DNA of 64,000 bases from Saccharopolyspora rosea (lineage in GTDB: Bacteria; Actinomycetota; Actinomycetes; Mycobacteriales; Pseudonocardiaceae), in contig NZ_CP102826.1 of assembly GCF_025643595.1 (NCBI RefSeq), positions 2,170,001 to 2,234,000 on the forward strand. The letters are read 5' to 3'. A program made the translations under genes and the position numbers. Positions 37,964-46,761 of this stretch are shown in pieces. Below the pieces are notes generated by a model, which ran no database searches, was not told the origin of the DNA, and saw only the letters and a program-made list of their open reading frames with translations. Each line of letters starts with the position of its first letter. The stretch's first letter is position 1.

Positions 37964-38824
37964 TCAGCCCAGCCGGTCTCCCAGGGCGTCCGCCAGCCGG
38001 TCGACCTGCGCGGGATCGTCGTGCTGGCTCAGGAAGTACAGCTCGTCGCACCCCGCCCGCTGGTAGGCGTCGACCTCCTCGGCGATGCGCTGCGGTGTCG
38101 TCGCGGTCTCGGCGATCAGGGCGGCGATCATGTCCTCCCCGGCGAAGCCGTAGTAGCCGCGGGTGGTGCGGCGCATGTTCTCCTCGGCCGCCTCCCCGAG
38201 CGCGTACTTGCAGGTGGCCGCCAACACCGGTGCTCCGCTGCGGCCCCGTTCCCGCCAGCCCTCGCGCACGCGCGCCGAGAACGTCTCGAACTGCTCGATG
38301 CCCGGACCGGCCAGCCAGCCGGCGCCCCTGGTGGTGATCCGGCGCAGCGCCGGAGCCGAGGACGCGGCGAACAGCAGCGCGGGACCGCCCGGGGTGGCGG
38401 GTTTCGGGCCGACGCCGTCGTCGTCGCGCCAGCTGCGCTCCAGTTCGTCCAACAGCGCGTCCAGTTGCGCGCCGCGGGCGTGGAAGTCCAGTCCGCTGCG
38501 CTCGAAGTCGTCCGGGCGCGGCCCGGGCGACAGGGAGAGCCGCAGCCTGCCGGGACCGGCCAGGTGGTCCACCGACGCGATGGTCGAGGCGAACAGCGCG
38601 TGGTTGGCCCGCAGCGGGGCCAGCACCACGGCGTTGAGCCCGATGCGTTCGGTGGCCCCGGCCACCGCGGCGAGGGTGGCCAGCGGTTCGAAGCTCGACC
38701 AGACGAGCCGGTCGCTGGTGTAGAGGCTGGCGAAGCCCCGGGCTTCGGCCCGCCGAGCGAACTCCAGGAGGGTGGCCCCGGTGACGCCCGGTACCTGGCT
38801 GGGCAGGCCGATTCCGATCTGCAA
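37964..38824 (-). CDS. LLM-class flavin-dependent oxidoreductase
   Basis: A 286-residue luciferase-like TIM-barrel protein (MQIGIGLPSQVPGVTGATLL, FASLYTSDRLVWSSFEPLAT, GATERIGLNAVVLAPLR), using F420 or FMN. It starts with TTG at 38824, with GAGGAG 6 nt upstream. Such enzymes act as late redox tailoring steps in aromatic polyketide clusters. The substrate here is unknown. A MITE-like element fills the gap to the MDR gene upstream on the same strand. Confidence 0.85.
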   Translation of the reverse strand: MQIGIGLPSQVPGVTGATLLEFARRAEARGFASLYTSDRLVWSSFEPLATLAAVAGATERIGLNAVVLAPLRANHALFASTIASVDHLAGPGRLRLSLSPGPRPDDFERSGLDFHARGAQLDALLDELERSWRDDDGVGPKPATPGGPALLFAASSAPALRRITTRGAGWLAGPGIEQFETFSARVREGWRERGRSGAPVLAATCKYALGEAAEENMRRTTRGYYGFAGEDMIAALIAETATTPQRIAEEVDAYQRAGCDELYFLSQHDDPAQVDRLADALGDRLG

Positions 38825-38857
38825 TGCGGTCTCCTCGTGTCCGTGGTGGGTGCTCAG

Positions 38858-38974
38858 CACCTGTCGTCGAACTCGGTTGCCGGAAGGGGCGTGGCAAGCG
38901 GCGCCAGCCGCTTCCTCCCCCGGTGGGCGGTTCCGCAACCGGCGCCGCTGCGCACGGCGGGTCGACGACAGGTG
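38858..38974. mobile_element. MITE-like element, 117 bp, perfect 13-bp ends
   Basis: CACCTGTCGTCGA at 38858-38870 is repeated in inverted form at 38962-38974 (TCGACGACAGGTG). The interior shares blocks with the repeat at 32733 on the opposite strand (CCGGAAGGGGC, GGCAAGCGGCG, AGCCGCTT). It has no coding capacity. It fills the whole gap between the MDR stop codon and the luciferase-like gene, so it probably inserted into the cluster without breaking a gene. Confidence 0.6.
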
Positions 38975-38975
38975 T

Positions 38976-39938
38976 TCAGGGCACCAGCAGCGTCTTGCCG
39001 AGCGTGGCGCGGTTTTCGATCGCGGCGTGCGCCTTCGCGGCCTCGGCGAGCGGGAAGCGCTGCCCGATGACGGGCCGCAGTCGCCCCTCGGCCGCGCGCG
39101 CCAGGGCGCTGGCGGTGAGTTCCCGCGCCTGCTCCGGGGAGACCGGAACTCCGCGGGTGATCGTGACCTCGCGCCGCGCGGCTTCCTCGTCGTCGACGTC
39201 GGGGAAGGAGCCCGCCGCGATGCCGAAGCTGAACATCCGACCGCCCGGGGCGAGCAGGTCGAACGCGGCGCGGCCGAGGGCGCCGCCCACGCCGTCGAAG
39301 ACGACGTCGACACCGCCGACGGCGTCGCGGACCCGGTCGGTCCAGTCCGGTGCGCCGTAGTCGACGGTGATCTCGGCGCCGAGTTCGCGGGCCAGGTCGA
39401 GTTTGCGCGCGCCGCCGGCGGCCGCGACGACCGTGGTCGAAGCCTCGCGTGCGAGCTGCACCAGCAGGGTTCCGACCCCGCCGCCGGCGGCCTCGACGAG
39501 CACCCGTTCACCGGGGCGAGGCTCGGCCGCCCGGCACAACGCCGTCGCCGTGCGACCGTCGGCCAGCAGCGCCACCGCGTCGTCCATCGGTACGCCCTCG
39601 GGCACCTCGACCACACCGGCCGCGTCGACCGCGACGTGCTCGGCGTAGCCGCCGGAGCCGCCGGTGCCGGTGACGACCCGCTTGCCGACCAGCGCCTGAT
39701 CGACACCGGGACCGGCGGAGCGGATGATCCCGCCCACCCCGTTCCCGGGGATGATCGGAAGTCCGGCCGCACCGGTGGGGGACGGGAAAGCGCCGGCGCG
39801 CACCTGGGTCTCGACGAACGTGATGTTGGCGAAGGCCACTTCGACGACGACCTGGCCCTCGCCCGCCACCGGATCCGGTGCGTCGTCGGCCACCAGCACC
39901 TCGGGCGGACCGAACTCCTTCATCCACACAGCTCGCAT
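38976..39938 (-). CDS. MDR-family quinone/enoyl reductase
   Basis: A 320-residue zinc-independent medium-chain reductase of the quinone oxidoreductase group. It has the NADPH motif VEAAGGGVGTLLVQLAREA and no structural-zinc Cys cluster. It starts MRAVWMKEFGPPEVL. In the actinorhodin pathway ActVI-ORF2, an enoyl reductase of this superfamily, reduces the pyran-ring intermediate; a similar role is possible here, with general quinone detoxification as the alternative. A MerR-type promoter element lies directly upstream, suggesting drug- or redox-responsive control separate from the SARPs. Confidence 0.85.
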   Translation of the reverse strand: MRAVWMKEFGPPEVLVADDAPDPVAGEGQVVVEVAFANITFVETQVRAGAFPSPTGAAGLPIIPGNGVGGIIRSAGPGVDQALVGKRVVTGTGGSGGYAEHVAVDAAGVVEVPEGVPMDDAVALLADGRTATALCRAAEPRPGERVLVEAAGGGVGTLLVQLAREASTTVVAAAGGARKLDLARELGAEITVDYGAPDWTDRVRDAVGGVDVVFDGVGGALGRAAFDLLAPGGRMFSFGIAAGSFPDVDDEEAARREVTITRGVPVSPEQARELTASALARAAEGRLRPVIGQRFPLAEAAKAHAAIENRATLGKTLLVP

Positions 39939-39953
39939 GATCACCAGCCTGCA

Positions 39954-39976
39954 ACTTGAGGTGCGCTCGAAGTCAA
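39954..39976 (-). promoter_or_regulatory. MerR-type promoter element before the MDR gene
   Basis: On the minus strand, a -35 TTGACT is followed by a dyad, ACTTCGAG-cgcac-CTCAAGT, and then CAGGCT as a weak -10 box at a long (19-bp) spacing. This layout, with the dyad between -35 and -10 boxes set too far apart, is typical for MerR-family activators. A similar element precedes the exporter gene at 45188-45210. Confidence 0.45.
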
Positions 39977-40101
39977 GACCCTCTTGAACTGCGTTTTCGC
40001 GGTTCGAGGTCGTTTTCGCGGGAATACTGGGAAAGTCGGTGGGCGCGGTGGGCACTCCTCGCCGAGGGCGACCCGCGCCGCACGGGTTCGGCGACGGGTC
40101 C

Positions 40102-40842
40102 TCAGATCAGCAGGTGCGCCCCGCCGTCGACGAGCAGCACCTCGCCGGTGGTGTAGGTGCTGCGCAGCAGGCCGATCGTCGCGTCGGCGACGTCCGCGGG
40201 AGTGCCGACCCGCCGCAGCGGCGTGGTGGACTCGACGCGTTGCCGGATGGGGGCGAAGCCGGCCGAGCCTTCGATCCACGGGGTCGCGACCAGGCCCGGG
40301 GCGACCGCGTTGACCCGCACCTCGGGTCCCACCGCCGCAGCGAGCAGCCGGGTCATGTGCGACACGGCGGCCTTGCTCACCGCGTAGGGGATCGAGCTGC
40401 CCGCCGGTCGGGTGCCCGCCACCGAGGAGATGTTGACCACGGCGCCGTTCCCGGACTTCTTCAGGTGGGGCATCGCGGCCACCGTGGTGTGCCAGGTGCC
40501 GATGACGTTGAGGTCCAGGATCTCGTGCCAGACCTCGGAAGTCACGGCTTCCAGATCGCCGTGCGGGATGGGGCGGGTCCGCCCCGCGTTGTTGACGAGC
40601 ACGTCGAGGCGACCGCGGGTGTCGACCACCCGCTGCACCAGCCCCCGGGCCTGCTCGGGGTCGGCGATGTCGGCCTGGACGTAGCAGGCGTCGTCGAGCG
40701 AGTCGGCGAGTTCCTCGCCCGCGCGCACCGAACGCGCCGAGTTCACCACCACGGCCCAGCCCTCGGCGCTCAGGCGGCGGGCGACCTCGGCGCCGATGCC
40801 GGACGACGAGCCGGTCACCAGTGCCACGTGCTTGTCGGTCAT
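40102..40842 (-). CDS. FabG-like SDR oxidoreductase
   Basis: A 246-residue classical SDR with VALVTGSSSGIGAEVARRL, LVNNAGRTRPIPH, catalytic Ser in ISSVAG and YAVSK (Tyr/Lys). It ends with the family's VDGGAH tail. The start has GAGGAG 7 nt upstream. It follows the glycosyltransferase gene by 33 bp in a run of minus-strand tailoring genes. It may reduce a keto group of the polyketide or of a sugar; sequence does not tell which. It is distinct from the minimal-PKS ketoreductase at 61257. Confidence 0.88.
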   Translation of the reverse strand: MTDKHVALVTGSSSGIGAEVARRLSAEGWAVVVNSARSVRAGEELADSLDDACYVQADIADPEQARGLVQRVVDTRGRLDVLVNNAGRTRPIPHGDLEAVTSEVWHEILDLNVIGTWHTTVAAMPHLKKSGNGAVVNISSVAGTRPAGSSIPYAVSKAAVSHMTRLLAAAVGPEVRVNAVAPGLVATPWIEGSAGFAPIRQRVESTTPLRRVGTPADVADATIGLLRSTYTTGEVLLVDGGAHLLI

Positions 40843-40875
40843 GGGGATTCTCCTCGTTGTGACTGCGGATTCGAC

Positions 40876-42090
40876 TCAGCGGCGGGCGACGGCCGCCGCG
40901 ATGCGGTCGACGATCGCCGCGGGGGCCGGCTGGGTGGCCATCTCGGCGGCGACCTCGGCGGCGGCCGCGGAGAACGCCGTCTCGTCGAGCAGGCGTCGCA
41001 TCGCCGACCGGACGGTGTCGACGCGGGCGGTCGCGGGATCCAGCGCCAGTCCCACCCCGCGCTCGGCGATGCGTTCGGCGACGATCCGGTTGTCGATCTG
41101 GACGGGGAGCACGAGCTGGGGAACACCGTGGTGCAGCGGCGCCGCCGCGGTGCCGGAACCGCCGTGGTGCACGCTCAGCGAACAGGTGGGCAGCACCGCG
41201 GTCAGCGGGAGGTAGCCCACGGCGCGCACGTTGTCGGGAACGTCGCCGACTTCCGCGAGCGCGGCCTCGTCGGCGGTGACGACGGCCTCCACGTCGAGTC
41301 CGCGCACCGCCTCGACGACGACGTCGAGGATCGCGGCGCCTTCCGTGGCCGGGACCACGGTTCCGAACGTGACGCACACGCGCGGCCGCTGCGGGGGACG
41401 CCACGTCCAGTCCGGCACGGTCGCGCCGCCGTTGAAGGGCACGAACCGCATCGGCCACCACGGCACGCCGTCGCGCTCGTCGGACTCGTCGCGGCTGATG
41501 CCCCCCATGCTCGGTGCGCGCGGGTCGACGCGCGCGACGAGGTCCGGATCCCGTTGCAGCACGCCGAGTTCGGCGCGCAGCGCGCGGATGGCGTCGTCCT
41601 CGCGGAACACGGTCTGCTTCTCGCGGAAGGAGCGGTCCCGCATCGACCACGAGATCCGGTTGCCGACCTCGGCGGCGGGAACGCCGAGCGCGGCGGCGGC
41701 GAGCAGGCCGGCGGCGTGGTCGGAGGTGGACACCACCAGGTCGGCGCCGAAGGACCGGCCCGCTTCGACCGTTCCGGTCGTCATGGTGAGCGTGAACGTG
41801 CGGAAGGGGTTGGACGCCTCCAGGGCGCGGACGTGGCCGCTGCTCTCGCCGGGACGGGCGGGCGCGGGTTCCGGCCCGGCTTCGGTGCGGGCGCCGTGCA
41901 GCAGCTCGGCCCAGATGTCCCGGCCCGGTACCACGTCCACGACGGGCACACCGGCGTGCGCGGCGACGTCGGGCATGCGCGACGTGGTCGCCAGCAGGAC
42001 CTCGTGACCTGCGGTGCGGGCGGCCCAGATCAGCGGGATGACGGGCAGTGTCAGGCCGTGGATCGGGCCGGTGGCGAACAGGATCCTCAT
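40876..42090 (-). CDS. GT1-family antibiotic glycosyltransferase
   Basis: A 404-residue GT-B enzyme (MRILFATGPIHGLTLPVIPL) with the donor-site motif SLSVHHGGSGTAAAPLHHGV near residue 310. This is the canonical HHGGSGT of macrolide and aromatic polyketide glycosyltransferases. It differs clearly from the glycosyltransferase at 33335, so two sugars, or two attachment sites, are expected. It lies between the sugar methyltransferase (89 bp upstream) and the SDR gene on the same strand. Confidence 0.93.
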   Translation of the reverse strand: MRILFATGPIHGLTLPVIPLIWAARTAGHEVLLATTSRMPDVAAHAGVPVVDVVPGRDIWAELLHGARTEAGPEPAPARPGESSGHVRALEASNPFRTFTLTMTTGTVEAGRSFGADLVVSTSDHAAGLLAAAALGVPAAEVGNRISWSMRDRSFREKQTVFREDDAIRALRAELGVLQRDPDLVARVDPRAPSMGGISRDESDERDGVPWWPMRFVPFNGGATVPDWTWRPPQRPRVCVTFGTVVPATEGAAILDVVVEAVRGLDVEAVVTADEAALAEVGDVPDNVRAVGYLPLTAVLPTCSLSVHHGGSGTAAAPLHHGVPQLVLPVQIDNRIVAERIAERGVGLALDPATARVDTVRSAMRRLLDETAFSAAAAEVAAEMATQPAPAAIVDRIAAAVARR

Positions 42091-42179
42091 GGGCGGTGCT
42101 GCCTTTCGTGGTTGGTCGGTTCGGCGGGGACCGCGCCGGTGCGGCGCCGGATCGCCGCACCGGCCGGTGGTCCGGCCGG

Positions 42180-43385
42180 TCAGGCGGGCTCGTCGGTGGC
42201 CGTCTGCGCGGCCACGGCCGACATCTCCGCTTCGGACAGCGGTCGGCGCGGGATCCACGATGGCAGCGACGGTTCGGCGTTGTCGGCCTTCTCCAGGAAC
42301 GCGAGGTTGTGGTAGAAGTGCGCGCCGACCAGGGTGCGGGCGGCGACGTCGGGCACGTGGCCGTCGGGCAGCTCGCACTCCCGGTGGTGCAGCCCGTCCA
42401 GCAGCCGCTTGAGGAAACCCATGCTCGTCGCCGGGTCGTCCAGCCGCTCGGCGCTCCCGCCGTAGCCGGGCCAGTAGGAGGTCTGCAGGTCCTCGATCAC
42501 GTACAGGCCGCCGGGCACGACGTGCGGGTAGAGCGCGTGGAAGGCGCTGATCACGTCCGCGCACCGGTGGCTGCCGTCGTCGATGACGATGTCGATCGGG
42601 CCGATCCGCTCGGCCAGCGACGTCAGGAAGTCCGGGTCGGACTGGTCGCCCTGCACGGTGTGGATGCGCCCTTCGCGCAGCGGCGACTTGTCGTAGATGT
42701 CGACCCCGAAGATCATCGCGCGGCGGAACAGGCGCTTCCAGATCCGCAGCGATCCGCCGCCCTTGGCCGGGTTGGCGTACCCGCCGATGCCCAGCTCCAG
42801 GATGGTCAGCGGCCGGTCCCGCAGCGGTTCGAAGTGGCGTGCGTAGTGCGGCGTGTAGTAGTGCAGGCCCCACTTGTCCGAACCGGTGCGCAGGGACAGC
42901 TCGGCGAGGTCGACGGGTTGCTGGGACAACCCCTGCAACAGCCGCTTGCCTGCGGTGAGCGCCAGGCGCGCGGTGTCGGAGAACGACAACGTCGGGTCGT
43001 CGAGCAGGTGCCAGCGGATCCGGGGGGCGCGGTCGCAGAGCGCGTTCGCCGGGCCGAAGACCGCGCGGACGAAGTCGACCAGGCGCCCCTCGACGGTGGC
43101 GGCCGGGTCGGCGGCCGGACCCGGAGCGTGCTCGGCGTCTCCGCCGGCCCGCACGTGCCGGTGCACCACCCGGCCGTCGTGCTCCAGGGCGATGTCGAAC
43201 GCGACCGGGGTCGTGGCGAGGCCGGTGATCTCGGTGAGGTCGGCCCGCGAGACCAGCTCGTCGACGAGCACGGCTGCGGCGCGGTCGGTGCCGATCTCCG
43301 CCACCGCGGCGGTGATCCGCGCGTCGTCGCCGTCCGAGGCCAGGATCAGGTCGCGGATTTCTGCTTGCTCGGGTGGCAGGGTCAC
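42180..43385 (-). CDS. MycE/ElmM-type sugar O-methyltransferase
   Basis: A 401-residue protein with an N-terminal helical domain (about residues 1-150) and a C-terminal class I methyltransferase. Motifs are LSLRTGSDKWGLHYYTPHYA, SAM site LELGIGGYANPAKGGGSLR and the metal-binding IDIVIDDGSHRCADV. This layout is known for MycE and TylE and for the elloramycin sugar methyltransferases, which are Mg2+-dependent and methylate hydroxyls of bound deoxysugars. GTG start with GAGGAG 6 nt upstream. It predicts an O-methylated sugar on the final product. Confidence 0.9.
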   Translation of the reverse strand: MTLPPEQAEIRDLILASDGDDARITAAVAEIGTDRAAAVLVDELVSRADLTEITGLATTPVAFDIALEHDGRVVHRHVRAGGDAEHAPGPAADPAATVEGRLVDFVRAVFGPANALCDRAPRIRWHLLDDPTLSFSDTARLALTAGKRLLQGLSQQPVDLAELSLRTGSDKWGLHYYTPHYARHFEPLRDRPLTILELGIGGYANPAKGGGSLRIWKRLFRRAMIFGVDIYDKSPLREGRIHTVQGDQSDPDFLTSLAERIGPIDIVIDDGSHRCADVISAFHALYPHVVPGGLYVIEDLQTSYWPGYGGSAERLDDPATSMGFLKRLLDGLHHRECELPDGHVPDVAARTLVGAHFYHNLAFLEKADNAEPSLPSWIPRRPLSEAEMSAVAAQTATDEPA

Positions 43386-43492
43386 GGTGAGCTCCTCGCG
43401 CTGGTGTTGCCGGACGCGGGGAATGCTGGTGCACGTCGCTCGACCGCGGGTCGAGCCGACGTGGAAGACGACCGTGCCCGCAGGTCGGCGGG

Positions 43493-45121
43493 CTACCGTT
43501 CGGGCTTGCCGGTGAACACCACGAGCACGACGCCCGCGACCAGGATCGCGCCGCTGACCACGAAGACCGTGGACATGGCGTCGGCGAGGCCGGTCAGCAG
43601 CGGGGCCACCAACCGGGTGTCGGCGTGGGCCAGGAACGTCGTGTTGTCGAGGTCGACCGCGCCGCCGCGGACGACGTCGAGCAGCGGCCGGTTCGCCGGG
43701 TCGGCGACGACCCGGGGATCGTGCAACGCCGCGCGGACCGCCGGGTCGGCGGTCACGGCGCGGGTGAACGCCGCCGAGACCCGCCCACCGGCGAGTCCGA
43801 ACAGGACGGACAGGAACACCGAAGCGCCCGCCGTGGCGCCGATCTCGCGGAAGAAGCTGAACGACGCGGTGGCCGCACCCAGGTGGCTGCGCGGTGCCTG
43901 GCGCTGGATGGCCGCCATCATCACCTGCCAGGCCAGGCCGATGCCGACGCCCATCGCGGCGGTGGCCGCGGCCGGGACCCACAGCGGCGTCGCGGGCGAC
44001 AGCGTGCTCAGCGCGAAGGAGGCGACCGCCATGGTGGCCACCCCGACGAGCAGGTAACCCTTGAACTTCCCGGTCCTGGCGATGTGCGGTCCGCTGAACC
44101 GTCCGATGAGGACGATCCCCAGCGTCTGCGGCAGGATCATCAGGCCCGCTTGGGTGGGCGAGAGCCCGCGCACCAGTTGCAGGTACAGCGGGAGCACGCC
44201 GAGCACGCCGAACACGCCCATGCTGACGATGACGTTGACCGCGCTGCTCACCGAGAAGTCCCGGTGGCGGAACAGCAGCGGCGGCAGCAGGGCGGCGTCA
44301 CCGGCCCGCCGTTCGGCGAACGCGAACAGGACCAGGCCGACGGCGCCGAGCAGGAACATCGCGAGGGTGGCGGGGGACTTCCAGCCCCACTCGCCGCCCT
44401 GCTGCGCGGCGACCAGCAGCGGCGCCAGGCACAGCACGAGTGCCGCGATGCCGGCGCGGTCCACCGGGTGCGCGGCGCGCTGCTGCCGGGCGCTCGGGTA
44501 CAGCGCTGCGACCAGCAGCGCGGCGACCGCCCCGATCGGCACGTTGATCAGGAACGCCCACCGCCAGCCGGTGATCGACAGCAGGCTGCCGATCCCGGCG
44601 AACAGGCCGCCCAGCACCGGTCCCACCACCGCCGAGACACCGAACACGGCCCCGAAGTAGCTGCGGTAGCGCGCGCTCTCGGCCGGGCTGAGCAGATCGG
44701 CGAGCACCGCGAACGCCAGCGTCATCAGCCCACCGGCGCCGAGGCCCTGCACCGCGCGGAACGCGGCCAGCTGCCACATCGACTGCGCCGCGGCGCACAG
44801 CACCGACCCCAGCAGGAACAGCGACACCGAGATGACGTACATCGGTTTGCGGCCGTGCAGATCGGAGAACTTGCCGTACAGCGCGGTGGACACCACGGTG
44901 GTGACCAGGTAGGAGGTGGTCACCCACGCCTGCTGGGTGAGACCGTTGAGGTCGTCGGCGATGGTCCGCACCGCGGTGGAGATGACCGTCTGGTCCAGCG
45001 AAGCCATGAACATGCCGAAGGTGAGCCCGGTCATGATCAGCGCGATGCGGCGCCCGCCGATCGGTTCGCCGCCGGACTCCTCCGGTGCCACCCGCGCACC
45101 GGGTCTCGCCTGGTCTGCCAC
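43493..45121 (-). CDS. MFS exporter, DHA2 (14-TMS) family
   Basis: A 542-residue drug:H+ antiporter with 14 predicted membrane helices. Motif C-like GVSAVVGPVLGGLFA, motif A-like YGKFSDLHGRKPMY and the DHA2 start TFGMFMASLDQTVISTAV are all present. GTG start at 45121, with GGAGG 5 nt upstream. It is placed at the head of the methyltransferase/glycosyltransferase run and probably exports the product for self-resistance. A MerR-type element sits in its upstream region, hinting at induction by the compound or its intermediate. Confidence 0.93.
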   Translation of the reverse strand: MADQARPGARVAPEESGGEPIGGRRIALIMTGLTFGMFMASLDQTVISTAVRTIADDLNGLTQQAWVTTSYLVTTVVSTALYGKFSDLHGRKPMYVISVSLFLLGSVLCAAAQSMWQLAAFRAVQGLGAGGLMTLAFAVLADLLSPAESARYRSYFGAVFGVSAVVGPVLGGLFAGIGSLLSITGWRWAFLINVPIGAVAALLVAALYPSARQQRAAHPVDRAGIAALVLCLAPLLVAAQQGGEWGWKSPATLAMFLLGAVGLVLFAFAERRAGDAALLPPLLFRHRDFSVSSAVNVIVSMGVFGVLGVLPLYLQLVRGLSPTQAGLMILPQTLGIVLIGRFSGPHIARTGKFKGYLLVGVATMAVASFALSTLSPATPLWVPAAATAAMGVGIGLAWQVMMAAIQRQAPRSHLGAATASFSFFREIGATAGASVFLSVLFGLAGGRVSAAFTRAVTADPAVRAALHDPRVVADPANRPLLDVVRGGAVDLDNTTFLAHADTRLVAPLLTGLADAMSTVFVVSGAILVAGVVLVVFTGKPER

Positions 45122-45187
45122 TCGTACCTCCGTTCCCACGTGGCGGCCTCGGCGGCCTGCCGGATCCGCGTTCCGCGACATCCTCGG

Positions 45188-45210
45188 AGTTCGAGCACGC
45201 TGCAAGTCAA
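45188..45210 (-). promoter_or_regulatory. MerR-type promoter element before the exporter gene
   Basis: On the minus strand, TTGACT overlaps a dyad that reads ACTTGCAG-cgtg-CTCGAACT. It resembles the element upstream of the MDR gene (39954-39976) in the TTGACTT start, the AGCG centre and position. The same MerR-like activator, not present in the window, could control both. Confidence 0.35.
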
Positions 45211-45255
45211 GGACGACCCGGCTCCGTCGCGCCGGATCCGAGCACCGCGGGCGGG

Positions 45256-45906
45256 TCAGGCCGGCCGGACCGACTTCGTCCAGTGCTCGTCGAGCAGGGA
45301 CAGCAGTTGCTCGGTCCCGGTCGCTCCGGACACCACCTCGCGCGCGCCGAAGCGGAAGGACGGCACGGCGGTGACGCCGACCTGCCGCGCCTGCTCGACG
45401 TCCGCGCGGACCCGGTCGGCGTAGTCGTCACCGGTGAGCACGGCGTGCGCGCGGTCCGGGTCGATGCCGGACCGGACCGCGATCTCCCGCAGGACCGCGG
45501 TGTCGGAGAGGTCGAGCGCGTCGCGGTGGTAGGCCGCGAACAGCCGCTCCGCGACGTCCTCGGTCACACCGGCGTCCTCGGCCAGGTGCAGCAGCCGGTG
45601 CGCGTCGAAGGTGCTGGTCGGCCGGACCTCCTCCGGGCGCAGCCGCAGTCCGGCGGCCTCGCCGAGCGCGCGGATGCGGGCGAACACGGCGTCGACCCGG
45701 GCTGCGTCGAGTCCCCAGTCGGTCACCATGATCTCGCCCAGCTTGCGGCCCTGACCGGCGGGCAGGCCGGGCCGGAGTTCGAACGAGCGCCACCGGGTCC
45801 GGACCTGGTCGGCGTGCGGGAAGCGGGCCAGCGCCGCGTGCCAGTCGGCCCTGCCGAGGTAGCACCACGGGCACGCCACGTCCGACCAGATCTCCACCGT
45901 CAACAT
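45256..45906 (-). CDS. DsbA-family (FrnE-like) oxidoreductase
   Basis: A 216-residue cytosolic thioredoxin-fold protein with the CPWC active site (SDVACPWCYLGRADW), a helical insertion and the cis-Pro region VTAVPSFRFG. FrnE takes its name from the frenolicin gene cluster, and members recur in aromatic polyketide clusters, though their reaction is not settled; they may act on 2-hydroxychromene-like or quinone substrates with thiols. ATG at 45906 with GAGGGG upstream. A SARP-like box lies 72 bp upstream. Confidence 0.9.
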   Translation of the reverse strand: MLTVEIWSDVACPWCYLGRADWHAALARFPHADQVRTRWRSFELRPGLPAGQGRKLGEIMVTDWGLDAARVDAVFARIRALGEAAGLRLRPEEVRPTSTFDAHRLLHLAEDAGVTEDVAERLFAAYHRDALDLSDTAVLREIAVRSGIDPDRAHAVLTGDDYADRVRADVEQARQVGVTAVPSFRFGAREVVSGATGTEQLLSLLDEHWTKSVRPA

Positions 45907-45977
45907 CGGATCCCCTCGTCACCTTCCCCTGGTTCCGCCACCTCGACGTCGGCCGCCGCGCGCCGGTTCCGGCCCGG

Positions 45978-45995
45978 TCGAGGGACTTTCGAGCG
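45978..45995. promoter_or_regulatory. Candidate SARP box between divergent genes
   Basis: TCGAGGG-actt-TCGAGCG: two heptamers at exact 11-bp pitch, with a weaker third unit (TTCCGGC) one pitch to the left. TCGA is self-complementary, so the pair could serve the DsbA-like gene (minus) or the secreted-protein gene (plus). No good -10 box stands 8 bp away in either direction. Confidence 0.4.
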
Positions 45996-46096
45996 CCGCT
46001 GGAGGGCGTGCCGGAAGTCTAGTCGTGCGGCCGGGTTCCGTGGCCGTCCGCGCGGAAATGTCCCGATCGATCGCCACCTGCCAGGAGGAAAGTCGA

Positions 46097-46714
46097 GTGA
46101 GAAGCACACGAGTGGCCCAGTCCGCCGTCATCGCCGCGGTCGTGGCGGCCACCGGAGTACCGCTGGCCGCGTCGCCCGCGTACGCCGCGCCGATGACCGT
46201 GCCGTACCTGTGCTCGCGGGACGTCAACGGTTCCCCGGTGATCCTGCACTACCAGCGGGGGTACGACGTGACCGCTCCGGCGTCGGTCGAGCCGGGGGAG
46301 AAGTTCACCGTGACCTTCGACAACGAGCCGATCAACCCGCTGACCAACTTCAACACCGAGGTGTGGGACGTGGCGGTGTCGTTCGAGCTCCCGGCGAACG
46401 CGCGCTACGTCGGCCACACCCTGACCGGCGGGTCGAACCTGGGGAATTCCCGGCAGAGCGTCGAGGTCCGGGGCAACCGGATCACGTTGCACGCCACGGG
46501 TCCGTTCAAGGCGGGTGAGGACCACGACCTGCCGAACCTCAACGTCGAGCTGGTGGCCCCGGAGCGCGGAGAACTGGTGACCGCTCCGGCCGGGACCAGC
46601 GCCGAGGACCCCGGGTTCCGCTGGACCGCGCAGAACCCGGACACCCACGAGGTGTTCGACCTGCCGTGCTACCCGGAGAAGCCGGCCGAGCTGTCCAAGA
46701 CGGTCGTGGGCTGA
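46097..46714 (+). CDS. Secreted protein of unknown function
   Basis: A 205-residue exported protein. GTG start at 46097 with AGGAGG 8 nt upstream. The signal peptide ends near AYAAP (about residue 31). The mature part is a beta-rich domain with Cys residues near both ends (YLCSRDVNG, FDLPCYPEK), similar in pattern to small secreted immunoglobulin-like actinomycete proteins. No enzymatic motif is seen. It sits inside the cluster, convergent with a luciferase-like gene and divergent from the DsbA-like gene. It could bind the product outside the cell, but that is speculation. Confidence 0.75.
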   Translation: MRSTRVAQSAVIAAVVAATGVPLAASPAYAAPMTVPYLCSRDVNGSPVILHYQRGYDVTAPASVEPGEKFTVTFDNEPINPLTNFNTEVWDVAVSFELPANARYVGHTLTGGSNLGNSRQSVEVRGNRITLHATGPFKAGEDHDLPNLNVELVAPERGELVTAPAGTSAEDPGFRWTAQNPDTHEVFDLPCYPEKPAELSKTVVG

Positions 46715-46720
46715 CCGGCA

Positions 46721-46750
46721 GGGGGCCGGGGACGCGCGCCCCCGGCCCCC
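46721..46750. terminator. Bidirectional hairpin terminator
   Basis: GGGGGCCGGGG...CCCCGGCCCCC forms an 11-bp perfect stem with an 8-nt loop between the convergent secreted-protein and luciferase-like genes. Confidence 0.8.
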
Positions 46751-46761
46751 GTCGTGCTCGC

